Source: Chromobotia macracanthus
Taxonomy: Eukaryota > Chordata > Actinopteri > Cypriniformes > Botiidae
Length of the DNA stretch: 64,000 bases
Direction: 5' to 3'
NCBI GenBank assembly: GCA_036877525.1
Contig: JAZGTH010000008.1
Location: 11,128,001-11,192,000, forward strand
The notes beneath the pieces were generated by a model that saw only the letters and a program-made list of their open reading frames with translations, made no database searches and was not told the DNA's origin. Within the stretch, counting starts at the first letter, position 1. Each line of letters opens with the position of its first letter. Shown one piece after another: positions 13,701-25,397 of the stretch. Both the position numbers and the translations under genes were made by a program.

Positions 13701-14792
13701 GATTTTCTTTTCTTTATAATGCTGGCGATTTAGTTCTCTGCCTTTCTGCTCTTATTTCCAAACGGAAGTAGTTTGCATGATCGATTTTTATATATGCAGA
13801 AGTCCTATAAAAATACACTAATATACTCAAATCCGCATTCATTTTGGTTCGTGTGCATTTGAATAGGATGGCAGTCTAGGAATAGACTACTGAATGTGAA
13901 TACTTAAAACCGAATGTGGTTTTAGGTGAGTGCAGGCTTACATTTCTCATTTGCCCTGAATTTTTTTCACCCTCAGTGTGCTCACTTGGATGCAAATCTC
14001 CTTACCATTCTCTCACGTACAGACTTTGTTAAATTGGCTCTTAAAAAAAAAAGCTTTCCTGCAGAAAGTCCAGACTTCCCAGGGTGCACCGGGGGAGGGC
14101 CTCCGAACAGCTCCAGACAGGCCTATCAATCTGAATTTCTAATCCAGCCATTTCAGCCTTGTTTAGGGCCTCATTTGCCTGCAATTCAAATGTCAGCTTA
14201 TTGAGTTTCTGGCCGCAGCTCTCCCTCTCGCTTTCTGCTGTTGCCCACCAGTCCCAGTGTACTCCTATAACTCAACACTAAAGCAGTTAGTTCACTCACC
14301 TTCAGTGTTGAGAAGAGAGAGAACTTTCAATTGCTGCTTTGATGGAGAGACTTCTGTCATGTCAATGCACCTGTGGGTGAAATTAGTCACAGTTCTGTGC
14401 TCTGAATTTATTGGTTTTGATATGTTTTCCTTCCTTGTGCGGCTAAAGTGAACAAAAAATGAAAACGGCAGCATAAATCAGTTTTTACTTTGTATTTTAT
14501 ACTTTGTATGCTTTGAAACTTTAGATATGAGATATCATCAATATATAAATGTTTACCTCAATAATTGACTAAGAATAAAAAAATTGGTTTTAGTATTAAC
14601 ACCTAAGAAAATAACTTTCTAAAGCAAAAAGAGGCTGTAGAAATCACACCATTGCTTAAACCTCCAAGTAAGTTTTGGTGCTTGTCTGTGTGCACGGACA
14701 TATTGATTTTCCTTCATTTGTACACACCGCTCTCACTGTGCAGCCGTCATAAAGATGTCCACAACTGCAGAAAACTGTCATGTCACTCACTT

Positions 14793-14849
14793 CCTCGCTC
14801 TCTCTCTTTTTTCTCTCTTTCTCTCTCTCTCTGTCTCTCTCTTTCTTTT
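14793..14849 (+). repeat. (CT)n microsatellite
   Basis: Imperfect CT/TTTC tract. Confidence 0.9.
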
Positions 14850-15635
14850 ATGGTGTTTTATAAAACCAGTTTTATGGGATTAAGATTGCAGTGATTAATC
14901 TAACATGGATTATGAGACTGTTTGCAGTGCTGCTGGGTAAGAAAGGAATACAGGTTAGTATGTCTTCCACAAGCAGCTGTCACCTGTGAATAATGGCCCA
15001 TGTTTAAGATTGCAGGCAGACAGTGATGTCATTTAAAGGTGTGCATTGGTTTGGAGACAAACAGGAAATTGAGCTAGCAGTTTGTAATATGAATTTGCTA
15101 CTGATGTTCAGTGGGCTTGGTACTTTGAGTTATGACTTTGATGTTGCTGTGTGTATGTTTTTCCCCAGTGCTGGAGAAAACACACACAGGCGCAAACACA
15201 CACTCTTAGATTCACGACAGCAGTACAGAACTAATCTTTGAAGCCAGTGTGAGTATGCTTCAGTCTGAGATAATTTGCTCGATAAAGCTTTGATTTAATG
15301 CCATCTTGTTGAGTAATCTGTTACGTTTCGCAGGGGTTTCAGGTTATTAGCGCTAATTTTGTATTGGCATTAATTAGATTTTTTCATTTCTTTAATCTCC
15401 CTCTAGGCTCCACAAACCAGTGATCACACACCTGATCATATGCTCGTACTGAAATAGAAGTCTGGGATCTGTGTTCTGCTGGAGTGTGTGTTTCTGCACA
15501 AATTCTTGAATATACACGCACTAATACAAAGTTTTAGCCATCATTTTGTCTGATAATTCAGTCTGTTAGTAGACAGCGTCTGAGCGTTTGTGTTTGTTAC
15601 TGTGTTGACAAGTCTGCGATGAATGATCCCAACTT

Positions 15636-15912
15636 CAGTTTGTTAGAACGTTTCTCTAATGTTTCCATTAAGTAACATAAATGTTAAACATGTTATTTTG
15701 AATGTTCTAGGGACGTCCAAAACGTCCAGATTTTTAGGTGTTGCATTAATGTTATTGCTATAAAAATTTTGTAACGTTTTTTAAAACGTTTCACTAACAA
15801 TCTAAGAATAACATTTTTGATAATAAGATATATAAGGCAATATGCATTATATATATATATATATATATATATATGGGCGGTTGAGATGTTCTGAGAATGT
15901 TCCATGTTAGTT
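15636..15912. repeat. AACGTT-rich dispersed repeat, probably a DNA-transposon remnant
   Basis: Repeated TTAGAACGTTT, GTAACGTTTTTTAAAACGTTT and GAACATTCTCAGAACATC-type words on either strand resemble an abundant teleost non-autonomous element. Exact ends are uncertain. A (TA)13 microsatellite at 15848-15874 lies within it. Confidence 0.35.
15848..15874 (+). repeat. (TA)n microsatellite
   Basis: About 13 TA units. Confidence 0.95.
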
Positions 15913-18900
15913 GGGAGCCTGTTAACTGTCATATACATATAAATTACTCAACTGGAACCAGTTCACCACACACAAAGAAACAAATATAGGTCATTTAGAT
16001 TAATAGTATTCATGCACAGTCAAAACAAGGCCACAGAGAATGAGAGCAAGAGGGAGACTGAATTATGCAGATAAGTGGCTGAGGATAATATAGAGGGTGA
16101 TATAGATATAATGGTGTGTTTATACCTCCTGCTAGCTGAATTCCTCCCTACTCTTTTATCTTTAACTCCATTTAATTTCTATGCTGGCATAACCTGATGG
16201 AGCAGGCCATTTCAAAAGACTTTAATATCAGATATTAGAGTTCTATCCACAGCACAGACACACAAACCTTGAGGTTTAATTTTGTAATTGAGACATGACT
16301 GTCATTCAGAAGGGCTTCTTTCTCATGGAGCCTTGATGGCCAACTCTTTTCTTCTTACACTATACAAACAGCAGTTGTTACAGTGTATGCCATTGAATAG
16401 TACTGATGTAGATGTACACTAACAAAAAGGTGCTATTGCTTTATCTTCAAGGGCAAAGGCTGTGTGGTTTATGGTGTATTTTGTATATTATACCGCTTAT
16501 TACACAGCTGTTTCCCAAATGAATGAATAAATGAATGGATAAAAAAATGAAAAAATGATATAGACTTGAGTTAAAATTATTATGTGAAAAGAAAGTGATA
16601 AGAGACCTAAAAGTAGCACAACTGATTAACTGTCAGCTGTGAAATTATTTGCCTGGGGCAATGGCCAGTCATACAGTATAGTGTTCATTATGCACAATAT
16701 TTAACATGCAAAATGCTGCATTTGGGCAATCAGAATCTAATATTGCAGAAAGCCATACAGTAAGATTTCTTAAAGCTTATCTTTTCTGGAAAAGATTTTT
16801 ATTTTTTTTATTATTTTTTTTTGTTTTTGTTAGGAGAGATGATTTTTGGTAATGGTTGTCGGTAAGGGGCTACTTAAGCGGTCGCCCAATCAGTGAAGAC
16901 CTTTATTCCTGTTAAATACTGCCATTACTGTTATCTTACTGGCTGGGCTGTGAATTGGGCAACGATAAATCCTGCACATGGACACGCGTGTATAAATATA
17001 TTCATGCTTATCATTTCCACCTACTTTACTATCTAGGTTTTGAAGTCTCCTCTGAGCAGAGGAGAATGTCTCCCTCGTGGAGGGTTCGAGAAAATAGGCC
17101 GAGACGGATGTGACAGACCTGGGGGCGCTGCAGGACTTTGGAGTTAATGTTTTTATTTTCGGCTCACTGCGGCTCCGACCCAGTGCAACGCTAACGTGGG
17201 TAACGCGGCCTTGGGGTAGAGACTCCAGAGGGAGAAGGGAAGTCAAGCTACCTTAGCCATGAAGTTAGCCAGATAAGACGCCTCATTTTTCTCTGTGATT
17301 TATGACTGTTTTTGTTTCCTGGGAATGGGATGATGAATTTGTTTTTCAGTGTTTTTAATGCTCAGCTATGAGAGAGAGAGAGGGAGAGAGAGAGCACGCA
17401 TACCCGCTTCCTATTGTTCAAACAAGTGAGTGATCCCCCGTGTGTTACTCCAACGTTTTTTCAACATAACTGACACATATTTCCTTTGCAAGCGTACTAA
17501 AACGTGTTAATATTTAACACCGGCTAACTTCTAATCCTCATTCGCTCAACATTGTTATATTTATGCAGCATCTGTGGTCAGGTGTTTCTCATTGCAATTC
17601 TGAAGGTCAGTTTGAAAGCATTGACCTTGCTATGGGTTGCATCAGATTTATAAAAAAAGATGTAAATTGCAAATGGTCGTCTCTGTATGTAACGTGTTGG
17701 TGTCTCATTCACTATATAGGGCTTAACAAAGAGATGGATAAAGGGGGATAAGAAATTAAACCATGAAAGATGGAAATAGAAAGGAGAGAGATTGTGAGAG
17801 ATTGTTGAAGCGTGTGGGCCGGGCTGTTGGCTACTAATGAACATGAAGGGTTGCTCTTGGGGTCCAAACAAACAGATTAAGTTCTAGGCTCTGAAATTTT
17901 CACATCAATCACACGTTTTGTCTTTCTTTCGGTATGAATATAAAGATTCTGCATTGGTTCTGTCTTGGGGAGCCAACTGCTGAGTGGGATCTCATATGCT
18001 AGTGTTTGCAAATGAAAATCCAGCATGAACAATTGAGCGATATTAAGGACCACAAATGCAGTGTTAAGGTGAGGAGTTTATGCCAGAACTGTAGATGTGT
18101 GGAGTCTGCTGCAGGGATGGTTAAATATTTCATTACAAGCTTATAATTTGAAAATTATTTTGGCCTGTCTGTTTGGTCTTGTCTTTTAACATCATTTAAG
18201 TTAATCAGTCAAGTCAGGCGAACTAGTGGCGTACCGGGACCTAACCTCAACTCGGTATAATCAAAACTTTGAAAGGAACAAAAAAGCAGAGAGAAGATGA
18301 AGGACAGAACAAGTAGCAGAGATGAGAGAGAAAGAGGCGCTTACAAAGACGAGCTTAAAAAGCGTGACCCGTCTCATGCTTATTTTCAACATGTTTTCCT
18401 CAGAACGAATGTGCCACTTTGTGTGATTATGAGCAGTGGGACACAGCTCTCATTGCAGCCTCTCTTGATTGGAGCCTCCTGTGGCGGTAAAGCATTCTGC
18501 CTTTTGTTTAACACCGCAGTCACTGCTGCCACTTGTGGGATTGATGAATATTGTTATTCAGACGCAAGCGTCCATCTCCAGATGTTCTCCTTTTGTAATC
18601 GAACACTTCTTCATGGGAGGGGGTAGAAGAAAGGGAGACGGAGGGAAGGAAGTGAGACTGTTTGATGTCAGGCATACTGATATCAAAAAAAGGCCTGGTA
18701 ATGATTGCTTTCACTTGGGCTGAGCTTATCGCCTGCTTCCCTTATGTCTGAGTAGAAAGAGAAAAAAAATGAAAATGATTCCCTAGTAAGAAGGCCAAAC
18801 TTCTTGCTCATTTCCTACCAAGTCTCAGAGATGAGATTGATGTTGATAACTTCACATAGCTGTGGATAACAGTTGTTTGGTAGAAAGGTTTTGGCTTGAT

Positions 18901-19096
18901 TTGCTGCCCGTGAGATTTCGAGTGGGCAAATGGGAGGGGCCCGGAGTCTAACCTATCACTTTTCCTCGTTCTAGCAGTGACTGGCCTCTCTCTGTCGCAC
19001 CATGTTGATAACAACTGGTACCCTGTTGTTTTCATGGGAGCCATCTTTGCTGTTTTAGATGGAATAATTCCTGCCATGCATTGACTCCTCTGCTCT

Positions 19097-20055
19097 GAGA
19101 TCTCACCTGGACCACCAACACCACGTCACTCTCCAAAAAGGCACAACAGCGCCTACACTTTCTCCGCCGGCTGAAAAGAGCAAGTCTCCCTCCACCAATC
19201 CTCACCATGTTCTACAGGGGAACCATTGAGAGTGTGCTGACCAGCTGCATCACTGTCTGGTATGGGAACTGCAGCGCCGCAGACCGCAAGACCCTCCAGC
19301 GGACAGTGAACACAGCTGCAAAGATCATCGGTGCCCCTCTCCCTTCCATCCTGGACATTTTCCTTTCACGATGCTCCAACAAAGCCACCAGCATCGTAAA
19401 GGACCCCACCCATCCCTCACACAGTCTCTTCCAGCTCCTGCCGTCAGGAAAACGGTACCGGAGCATCAGAGCCCGCACTGCCAGACTGCTCAACAGCTTT
19501 TTCCCCCAGGCTGTGAGAGCCCTGAACTCAAGCACGGCCCCCCTCTGAAAAACCTCATACCTCTTAAATGTGTATATATATATATATTTTTTATTTCTCC
19601 CTTGTGCAATTCTGAGTGTGCTACACACAGGTGAGTAGGCCGCACAGACCACCTGTAGAAACACACTCTCCTCTATGTGCACTAGACACTTTTACAACTG
19701 AGGGTACATAATCCCACAAAAAGACTCATGTATGTTTACAAGCCCATGCACTACAGATCATCTTGTACTGTTCTCCAGCCAGGAACAGTGCTTGACTTAT
19801 ATTTATGTGGAACATTTGTATAGTTTGTATTTAAATAGTTTATGTATAGGCAACTTTATATATATTTATATATAGTATATTTATAATCCAATTCTGTTAG
19901 CATTTGTGTTTAGATTTATACTGTTTCACGTCATTGTTGTATGTCTGTATTTATGTAGCACCGTGGTCCTGTGAGGCACGACATTTCGTTCCACTGTATG
20001 TCCCCACATATAGCGGAATGACAATAAAGCTCAACTTGACTTGACTTGACTTGAC
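19097..20055 (+). mobile_element. 5'-truncated L2-type LINE with (TTGAC)n tail
   Basis: From 19099 an open frame runs in one piece to a stop at 19548. It encodes the region C-terminal to the reverse transcriptase: DLTWTTNTTSLSKKAQQRL, FLRRLKRASLP, SCITVWYGNCSAADRK, DPTHPSHSLFQLLPSGKR and LLNSFFPQAVRALN. This matches the C-terminal region of fish L2/CR1-type LINE ORF2. A roughly 500-bp 3' UTR follows, ending ACAATAAAGCTCAAC and then four TTGAC units, the characteristic L2 terminus. The frame is intact over 150 codons, which suggests a fairly recent insertion. The reverse transcriptase core and endonuclease are missing, so the copy is dead. Confidence 0.88.
20036..20055 (+). repeat. (TTGAC)4 LINE tail
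   Basis: Four exact TTGAC units end the L2 copy. A single TTGAC also occurs upstream at 19081, possibly microhomology used at the insertion site. Confidence 0.9.
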
Positions 20056-21378
20056 CTGCTGATTATTGGAGAATATGGCTTCTAATCTGTGAGTTATGCA
20101 TTTCAATGAGCTCTTGTCACAACCCAAAGCTTGGCCCACACAACATCATCTTCTCTCCTGTGCCCCATCCTTCCAGGAAGCGGGGATATAAATAGAATTT
20201 TTTATCTGATGTTAAAGCTTTATTCTGTAGCTTGTCAGTTTCAGGTCCTTCCATTTAATGTCGTCATATACAGACTGTTGCTAAAAAAAACAAGCAAGAG
20301 GAAAATCTACTTTAATATAGGCTGGGGGCATTTAAATTGCAGCCATGGTGCTAATTTTCTCATCACAGCAAGTTCTCAACCACTTTTTAAAATACCAAGT
20401 TGCTTTGGATTCTAATTTCCCATCATTTAGATCCCAGGTGTTGTTAACACCAGTGTTTCTCATTTTCTGTAAATAAATGAGCTGACAAGCTCGTCATTTT
20501 ATTGTGTGAACAGGTTAAGAGTGTTTCAGTCTGAATTCAGTCACTTCATGCATCTTGAACGATTGGATTAATATCTGATTAGCTGTGCACATTGTAAAAC
20601 GAACATGCCTATAACTAAAACACATGAAGTGTGCTAGTGTAAATACTCCAGCTGTCCTTGATTTTGAATGTGCGCTTTCTATTAATGCTGTTTTGATTTT
20701 CTTTGCATATCTTCTTCCCACACTTTTCTCCATATTTATTTCCTGTCTCTCTTTTTCACCGTCTCTTCCTTCCACTTTTTCACCCATCGGTGTTGATCCT
20801 GTTTGCATTTTATTGCACATCTTCATTCCCACATTCCTGGGAAAGAGCATGCTTATGCCATTTTGCCAGAAATTTGCTCCGGTTGACAATCCTTCCATCC
20901 TGATTTTTCAATTACTGACACGTGTCCAATCCCATTTCGTTTATAAAAAACCCAAATATCGGCACAAAGGAAATGGAGTCGCGTGCGAGAGATACGGCAT
21001 CTAAATGTGCGTTGTCTTTAATTTATGCCTCATTTGGGTGTCGTGACACATCCCTGCCTCTTTTTATTCCACTGAACTAACAGTTCATTTCATCCATAAT
21101 AACTATCATCATTGTCTTCATTTTGATTTAGACATGAGCTCGAATACCATCAGTGAATGAATTTTGTTGATGGACTTCTACACTCGCCTTCTCTGTTTTC
21201 TCCACTCCACTCCGATTTGACAAATTCAATTCAGGGTGAAGCCCCCCTTTTGCTTCACCTTGAAAATTCACACAGGCATACATGCTAGGATTTGATTAGT
21301 GGATGCTTGGAGGCATGCGGCTTGTTGATTAGAATTGGACGAGGACTGCATTTTGATGGGAACAGACATAACACTGCC

Positions 21379-21402
21379 TTCTCTCTCTCTCTCTCTCTCT
21401 CC
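21379..21402 (+). repeat. (CT)n microsatellite
   Basis: About 11 CT units. Confidence 0.9.
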
Positions 21403-23360
21403 ATTAGCTGTTTCTCTGTATTACCCTCGTACCTTCTGCACGATCTCTCTAGCTCATGGCCTGTCCCTGTAATCCTGCTTTTATGATTCTCTTCATACAT
21501 CTCTACTTTTTTGTCATCTTTTTCCCAATTTTTCACTGTTGCTCTGTCGTTTCCTCATCAACTCCATCCTCTTTCCTCCTTATCTCCTTCTCTCCTTCCG
21601 TCATGATCATTCGTTTCCTTCCCCTCTCCTCCCAGTGGGAAGCCCCATTCCTGGCCAATTTCAGATTCTCTAATCAATGGATTCGGGAAGAACCGGGGAA
21701 TGAAAGAATCCAATGGCTTTTTTGTATGCAGCCACATATTACTCTGCTTGCTGCTGATTATTGTGTTACTGTGGTACATTTACCTCTGTGGTGAGATGTG
21801 ATTAAGTGGCTCTTAGGGGGCCTGAGCCCTCAACTCCCATTGCAATCAGCCGCAATACCTAAAAGACTGGCCGAGATTTCATCTTCCTTTCACGCCTCTC
21901 TATGACTACAAGTTAAATATGTTCAGAGAGCCTTATTCTGTCTCCGTACACCCAGGAGACCCCATGTACTGGAAATCATTACGATCCCTTTGGAGTGGCT
22001 AAAGCAAAGACAAGTGAAGAGAAAGTAGAAGGGGGGCGTGTAAAAGAAAAAAAGCAAGTATGAAGATCTATAAGTAGGCCACGGTGGTTCATACTGTATT
22101 GCTCTCAGGTCTCACATCATAGCTTTCTGGGTTCCTGGGTTCTAGCTATGAGACACGGCATTATACTTCACCATATCTGCTTGGAATATCTGGGTGGCTT
22201 GGGAGATCGGTCTGGATGCAGGACAGGATCTTATGCTTTCAAAGCTAGGTTGCTGTTGCTAGCCTCTCAGAAATTGCCTACCCTACCTTAAAGTGACATT
22301 TTACATTCCTGTTAGAGAATGTTTCCATTCATTTGTTCATGCTGAGTAAGATCTGTTTTTTATTAAATGGACCCATATATGTGTATATGAGTAGACGTCA
22401 GTTTCCTCTGCCTATTTATTGAGCTTTATTTCAGGCTTTTTCTCTTTTGGCTCTGTCTGTAGCACAGGATTTTTGAATCTGCAGAAGTGATGTCAGAACA
22501 TTTATTTATGTTAGAAGCATGTTGAAGTGCAGTTGATTGTTTTTTTACAGTATGTGTCAAGAGTTGCATTAAATTCTGAGTGTCACTAAGTGTCGCATTG
22601 CCCTTCACTCTATGTGGCACCTGTAAAGTGCAGACTGAAAACTCAAGCGGACAGTTTGGTTCTGGACAACATGAGTTTTTTCTTGCGCTACTGAAAAACT
22701 GTTTTACCTGATGAAACTGGCATGAGGACTCAGTCACTCTGACAAGATCGTTCTGCCTGGGAAAGTGTGGCAATATCAATTCTGCCTCAGCTCAGCTATG
22801 AGAGCACTTCCTATGGGTCCCATCGGGTCTCAGAGGACAACAATCCATCTCTGTTTTGTTCTCCGTTTTCCTATAAACAGCATAATTTTTCTGTTCTCTC
22901 TTCCTCTTCTGTTCTCCTTCAGTCCTCCTTAGTTTCCAGTTTCCGGGTTGGGGTCATTTTCTGGTGTAATATAGCCTGGGAAGTGCACCCACGCCTCTTG
23001 ACACCGACTCTCAGAAAATTGGCAACTGATGTTTGCCGCTCCTCAACTCTTACACTGAGGCAATTTCACACAGTTCTGTGAGACCGCTCTCTACCCGGCC
23101 CACCGTGACTGACATGATCAACAGTTCATAGCTCTGATAGTTTTCTCTTCTTTCCAGAGTTGTATTAGGCATGTGATCACAGAGAAAGGCAGATGAGCTC
23201 TTTCTGTTTTTCTTCACCTGCCTGATGTTCGGTGGCCTTAACTGCAGTTTCTGCAGTTTTTGTTTGCAGTTTCTGTTTGGATGCATTCCTGGGGATTTAA
23301 GTACACTGAATCACAGCTTAGGGAAATTGTGGTTTTTGAGTGTGAATTCATTTATTTTTT

Positions 23361-23645
23361 TTAAAGCTGCAATCCGTAGCTTTCACACCTCTATCGCCAT
23401 CTCTGTTAGAAACATAAAATTGCAGGTTTCATTACTTTTTCTTTATGTATGTTGAAGTTAAATGAACACAAATTTTTCCTGGGAAACCGGACCCCACAGC
23501 TCAGATTACAAATCATTATTATAAACTTACCGTTGTGAATTAGGTTGAAGTAAGTACACCATTTTGAACACAGATCTATTACGTACTTGCTCATTAACTG
23601 TTTTGTTTATTTTGAACTCAAAAAAGTTATAGATTGAAGCTTTAA
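23361..23645. mobile_element. TTAA-flanked MITE, copy 1 (about 285 bp)
   Basis: The ends are TTAAAGCTGCAATCCGTAGC and, reverse-complemented, TTAAAGCTTCAATCTATAAC, an inverted repeat starting with TTAA. The interior (GAAACATAAAATTGCAGGT, ATCATTAT, GTTACCGTT-like, TACTTGCTCA) matches the element at 54378-54653 along its whole length and in the same orientation. TTAA ends suggest a piggyBac-type mobiliser, but the family is not established. Confidence 0.8.
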
Positions 23646-25091
23646 TGTTTTTGAGGAAAAGGAGGTTTTTTTTCAATGAGCAGTTTTGAAAAGCTTGTTT
23701 CTTTTCGCCCATAGATGTTTTTTATAAAGCAAATTGGCAGATACTTGCATACATTACTGATGTGTGAGAGGAAATTCAAAAAATGGCAGAAAGCATACAT
23801 GCAAGTATCCAATGTGGATAAACATTTGACACTACAAACACATTGCAAAAGTGCTTTCCTGTATATACATTGTTTCGAACAATGTCAGTCATAAAGTTAC
23901 CAAAACAGTAAGTTAACAAACTGGTTTTTATTAACTATAGTGGGTTTGATTTAATATCTTAAGTATATGTTTGCAGAAACATCTGTTTCAGGTTGCAGTC
24001 TGTAATTGAACTCCGTAGCCTGTTTTTATACACAATGGGTTAATCGGTTTGTTTATGCTTATTGAATTCTCTCATTATTAATCAATGCCTCGCTCGACAC
24101 ACTTCCCCTCTCGTTACTGGAGAGTTACATTTCTGCAGTGGCAATTCCCGCAGACAATAGAGGCCAAATCAATGGAGATGTAGAGCGCGAGATTGTGTCT
24201 GAATGGAATTAAAATAAACATCTTTGCTCCATTAGCAATGCCTTTCACTTCTAGCTCCAGGGGGAGAGTTTAATCTGTTGGAGAAGGTGGAATCTACTGC
24301 CGTTAAATGGGCTCTGACAAACACAGCTCTGATAAGCCTTATTGACTCTTACATGTTTGTGTTCTGGTATTTTATACAAAGTGGTTTGTTCTGGTAATAT
24401 GAGGTAAAGGCTTCAGAGCTTGTTTCTGCTCCCATTTCTAAAACTAATGATGTGAACAAACAGCATGTACTGCACTGACTGTAGCACAAAAAGTATTTGA
24501 ACACTTAAGCCAGACCGAAAATATATACATTTCATAGCATTCAATAAAACATACAAAACCAAATGGTATCTTTGAATGAATGATACTACATATTTTGTGA
24601 GTCCTTGCATTTTTTTCTGTTAAATTTAACCAGCTTGTCTCAAGGTGAAGTCATTACTCCTCATGTTCACACTGGTTCCCTAGCAGAGTAACCACACATG
24701 TAGTTCATCATATTTTCCACAAAGTCTAACAACCAGGCAGCGTTGAGAAAACAGTATATCTATATTGCTTTATTGTTTACATCTTAACAAGCTTTTACTT
24801 TGAAATGATTTGCTTGAAAGTATGCTTGTGCTGCCTATAAAATACATAAATCTTGGTTGCATGTTTTGTTTTCTAATGCAGTGAGCACAGTAGTTTAGGT
24901 GACCATATATGTTTTGGGATTAGTGTAATTTGATTATATGCAATGATAATTCCATTAGGTAGAGATTAGCAATAAATATGAAAGGCAAGATTGTAAGATG
25001 ATTTATGAAATAACGCCTAGTATCTGCTTAGCATATTTTTGTGCACACTCTGTCACATATGCACTAACACAAGATGTTTTTGGTTCCACAG

Positions 25092-25166
25092 CTGGGTGCA
25101 GAGTTTTGGCCATGAGGGACTGGGCCTCCTACTGGAAACCCTGGAGAGACTCCTGCTCAAAAAACA
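25092..25166 (+). CDS. diaph3: diaph3 exon B: DID armadillo helix
   Basis: 75 nt. Its first base completes the serine split from exon A and its last two bases (CA) begin a histidine finished in exon C. It encodes fragment residues 44-69, with the diaphanous hallmark SWVQSFGHEGLGLLLETL followed by a leucine- and lysine-rich helix end. GHEGLGLLL is shared by DIAPH2 and DIAPH3, whereas DIAPH1 has a different residue pattern here. The acceptor is GGTTCCACAG and the donor CA|GTAAGA. A stop (TAA) appears immediately if the donor is ignored, which confirms the exon end. Confidence 0.96.
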
Positions 25167-25327
25167 GTAAGAAAAACCCATCATTATTCCTTAAACAAAC
25201 ACATCTTAATAGGTTTCAAACTAGTGGTCTGCTCAGAAGAGTCCTGAGCTTGCTCTTAACTTTCAGTAACCTCCTCAGCTCATCTTTTTCACTCACTCAC
25301 TCTTTCTTTTCTTTTTTGTTTTTACAG

Positions 25328-25397
25328 TCAAGAAAAGGTGGATAAGAAGAGTCAGCACAAAGTCATTCAGTGCCTCAAGGCCTTTATGAACAACAAG
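25328..25397 (+). CDS. diaph3: diaph3 exon C: DID armadillo helix
   Basis: 70 nt, separated from exon B by a 161-bp intron (25167-25327) with a strong T-rich tract. It encodes fragment residues 69-92: a charged linker (HQEKVDKKSQHK), then VIQCLKAFMNNK. The IQCLKAFMNN helix is a conserved DID element in all three DIAPH paralogues, and QHKVIQCLKA matches recalled human DIAPH3 best. The exon ends on a codon boundary at AAG|GTAATA. Confidence 0.96.

Larger units (their letters stand above)
4562..25091 (+). other. diaph3 intron, 20.5 kb, GT-AG
   Basis: This runs from GTAATG to TTCCACAG and contains no exon I can support. Recognised contents are a SINE at 10199-10360, a Tc1-like MITE at 10530-10782, (CT)n at 14793-14849, an AACGTT-rich repeat at 15636-15912 with (TA)n inside it, an L2-type LINE tail at 19097-20055, (CT)n at 21379-21402 and a TTAA-flanked MITE at 23361-23645. 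The rest is AT-rich unique-looking sequence. The longest open frame (7034-7516, minus, 160 codons) is low-complexity and has no recognisable domain. Long 5' introns are usual in vertebrate DIAPH genes and often carry enhancers, which cannot be judged without alignment. Confidence 0.85.

Noticed and set aside
19207..19548. A 113-codon cellular protein gene
   Set aside because: The sequence is the C-terminal part of L2-type LINE ORF2 and is followed by that family's UTR and TTGAC tail.
24481..24620. AAAAAGTATTTGAACACTT, similar to AAAAAAGTATTTGGATATG near 42150, considered as transposon ends
   Set aside because: No inverted partner was found for either, and the similarity is short and AT-rich.
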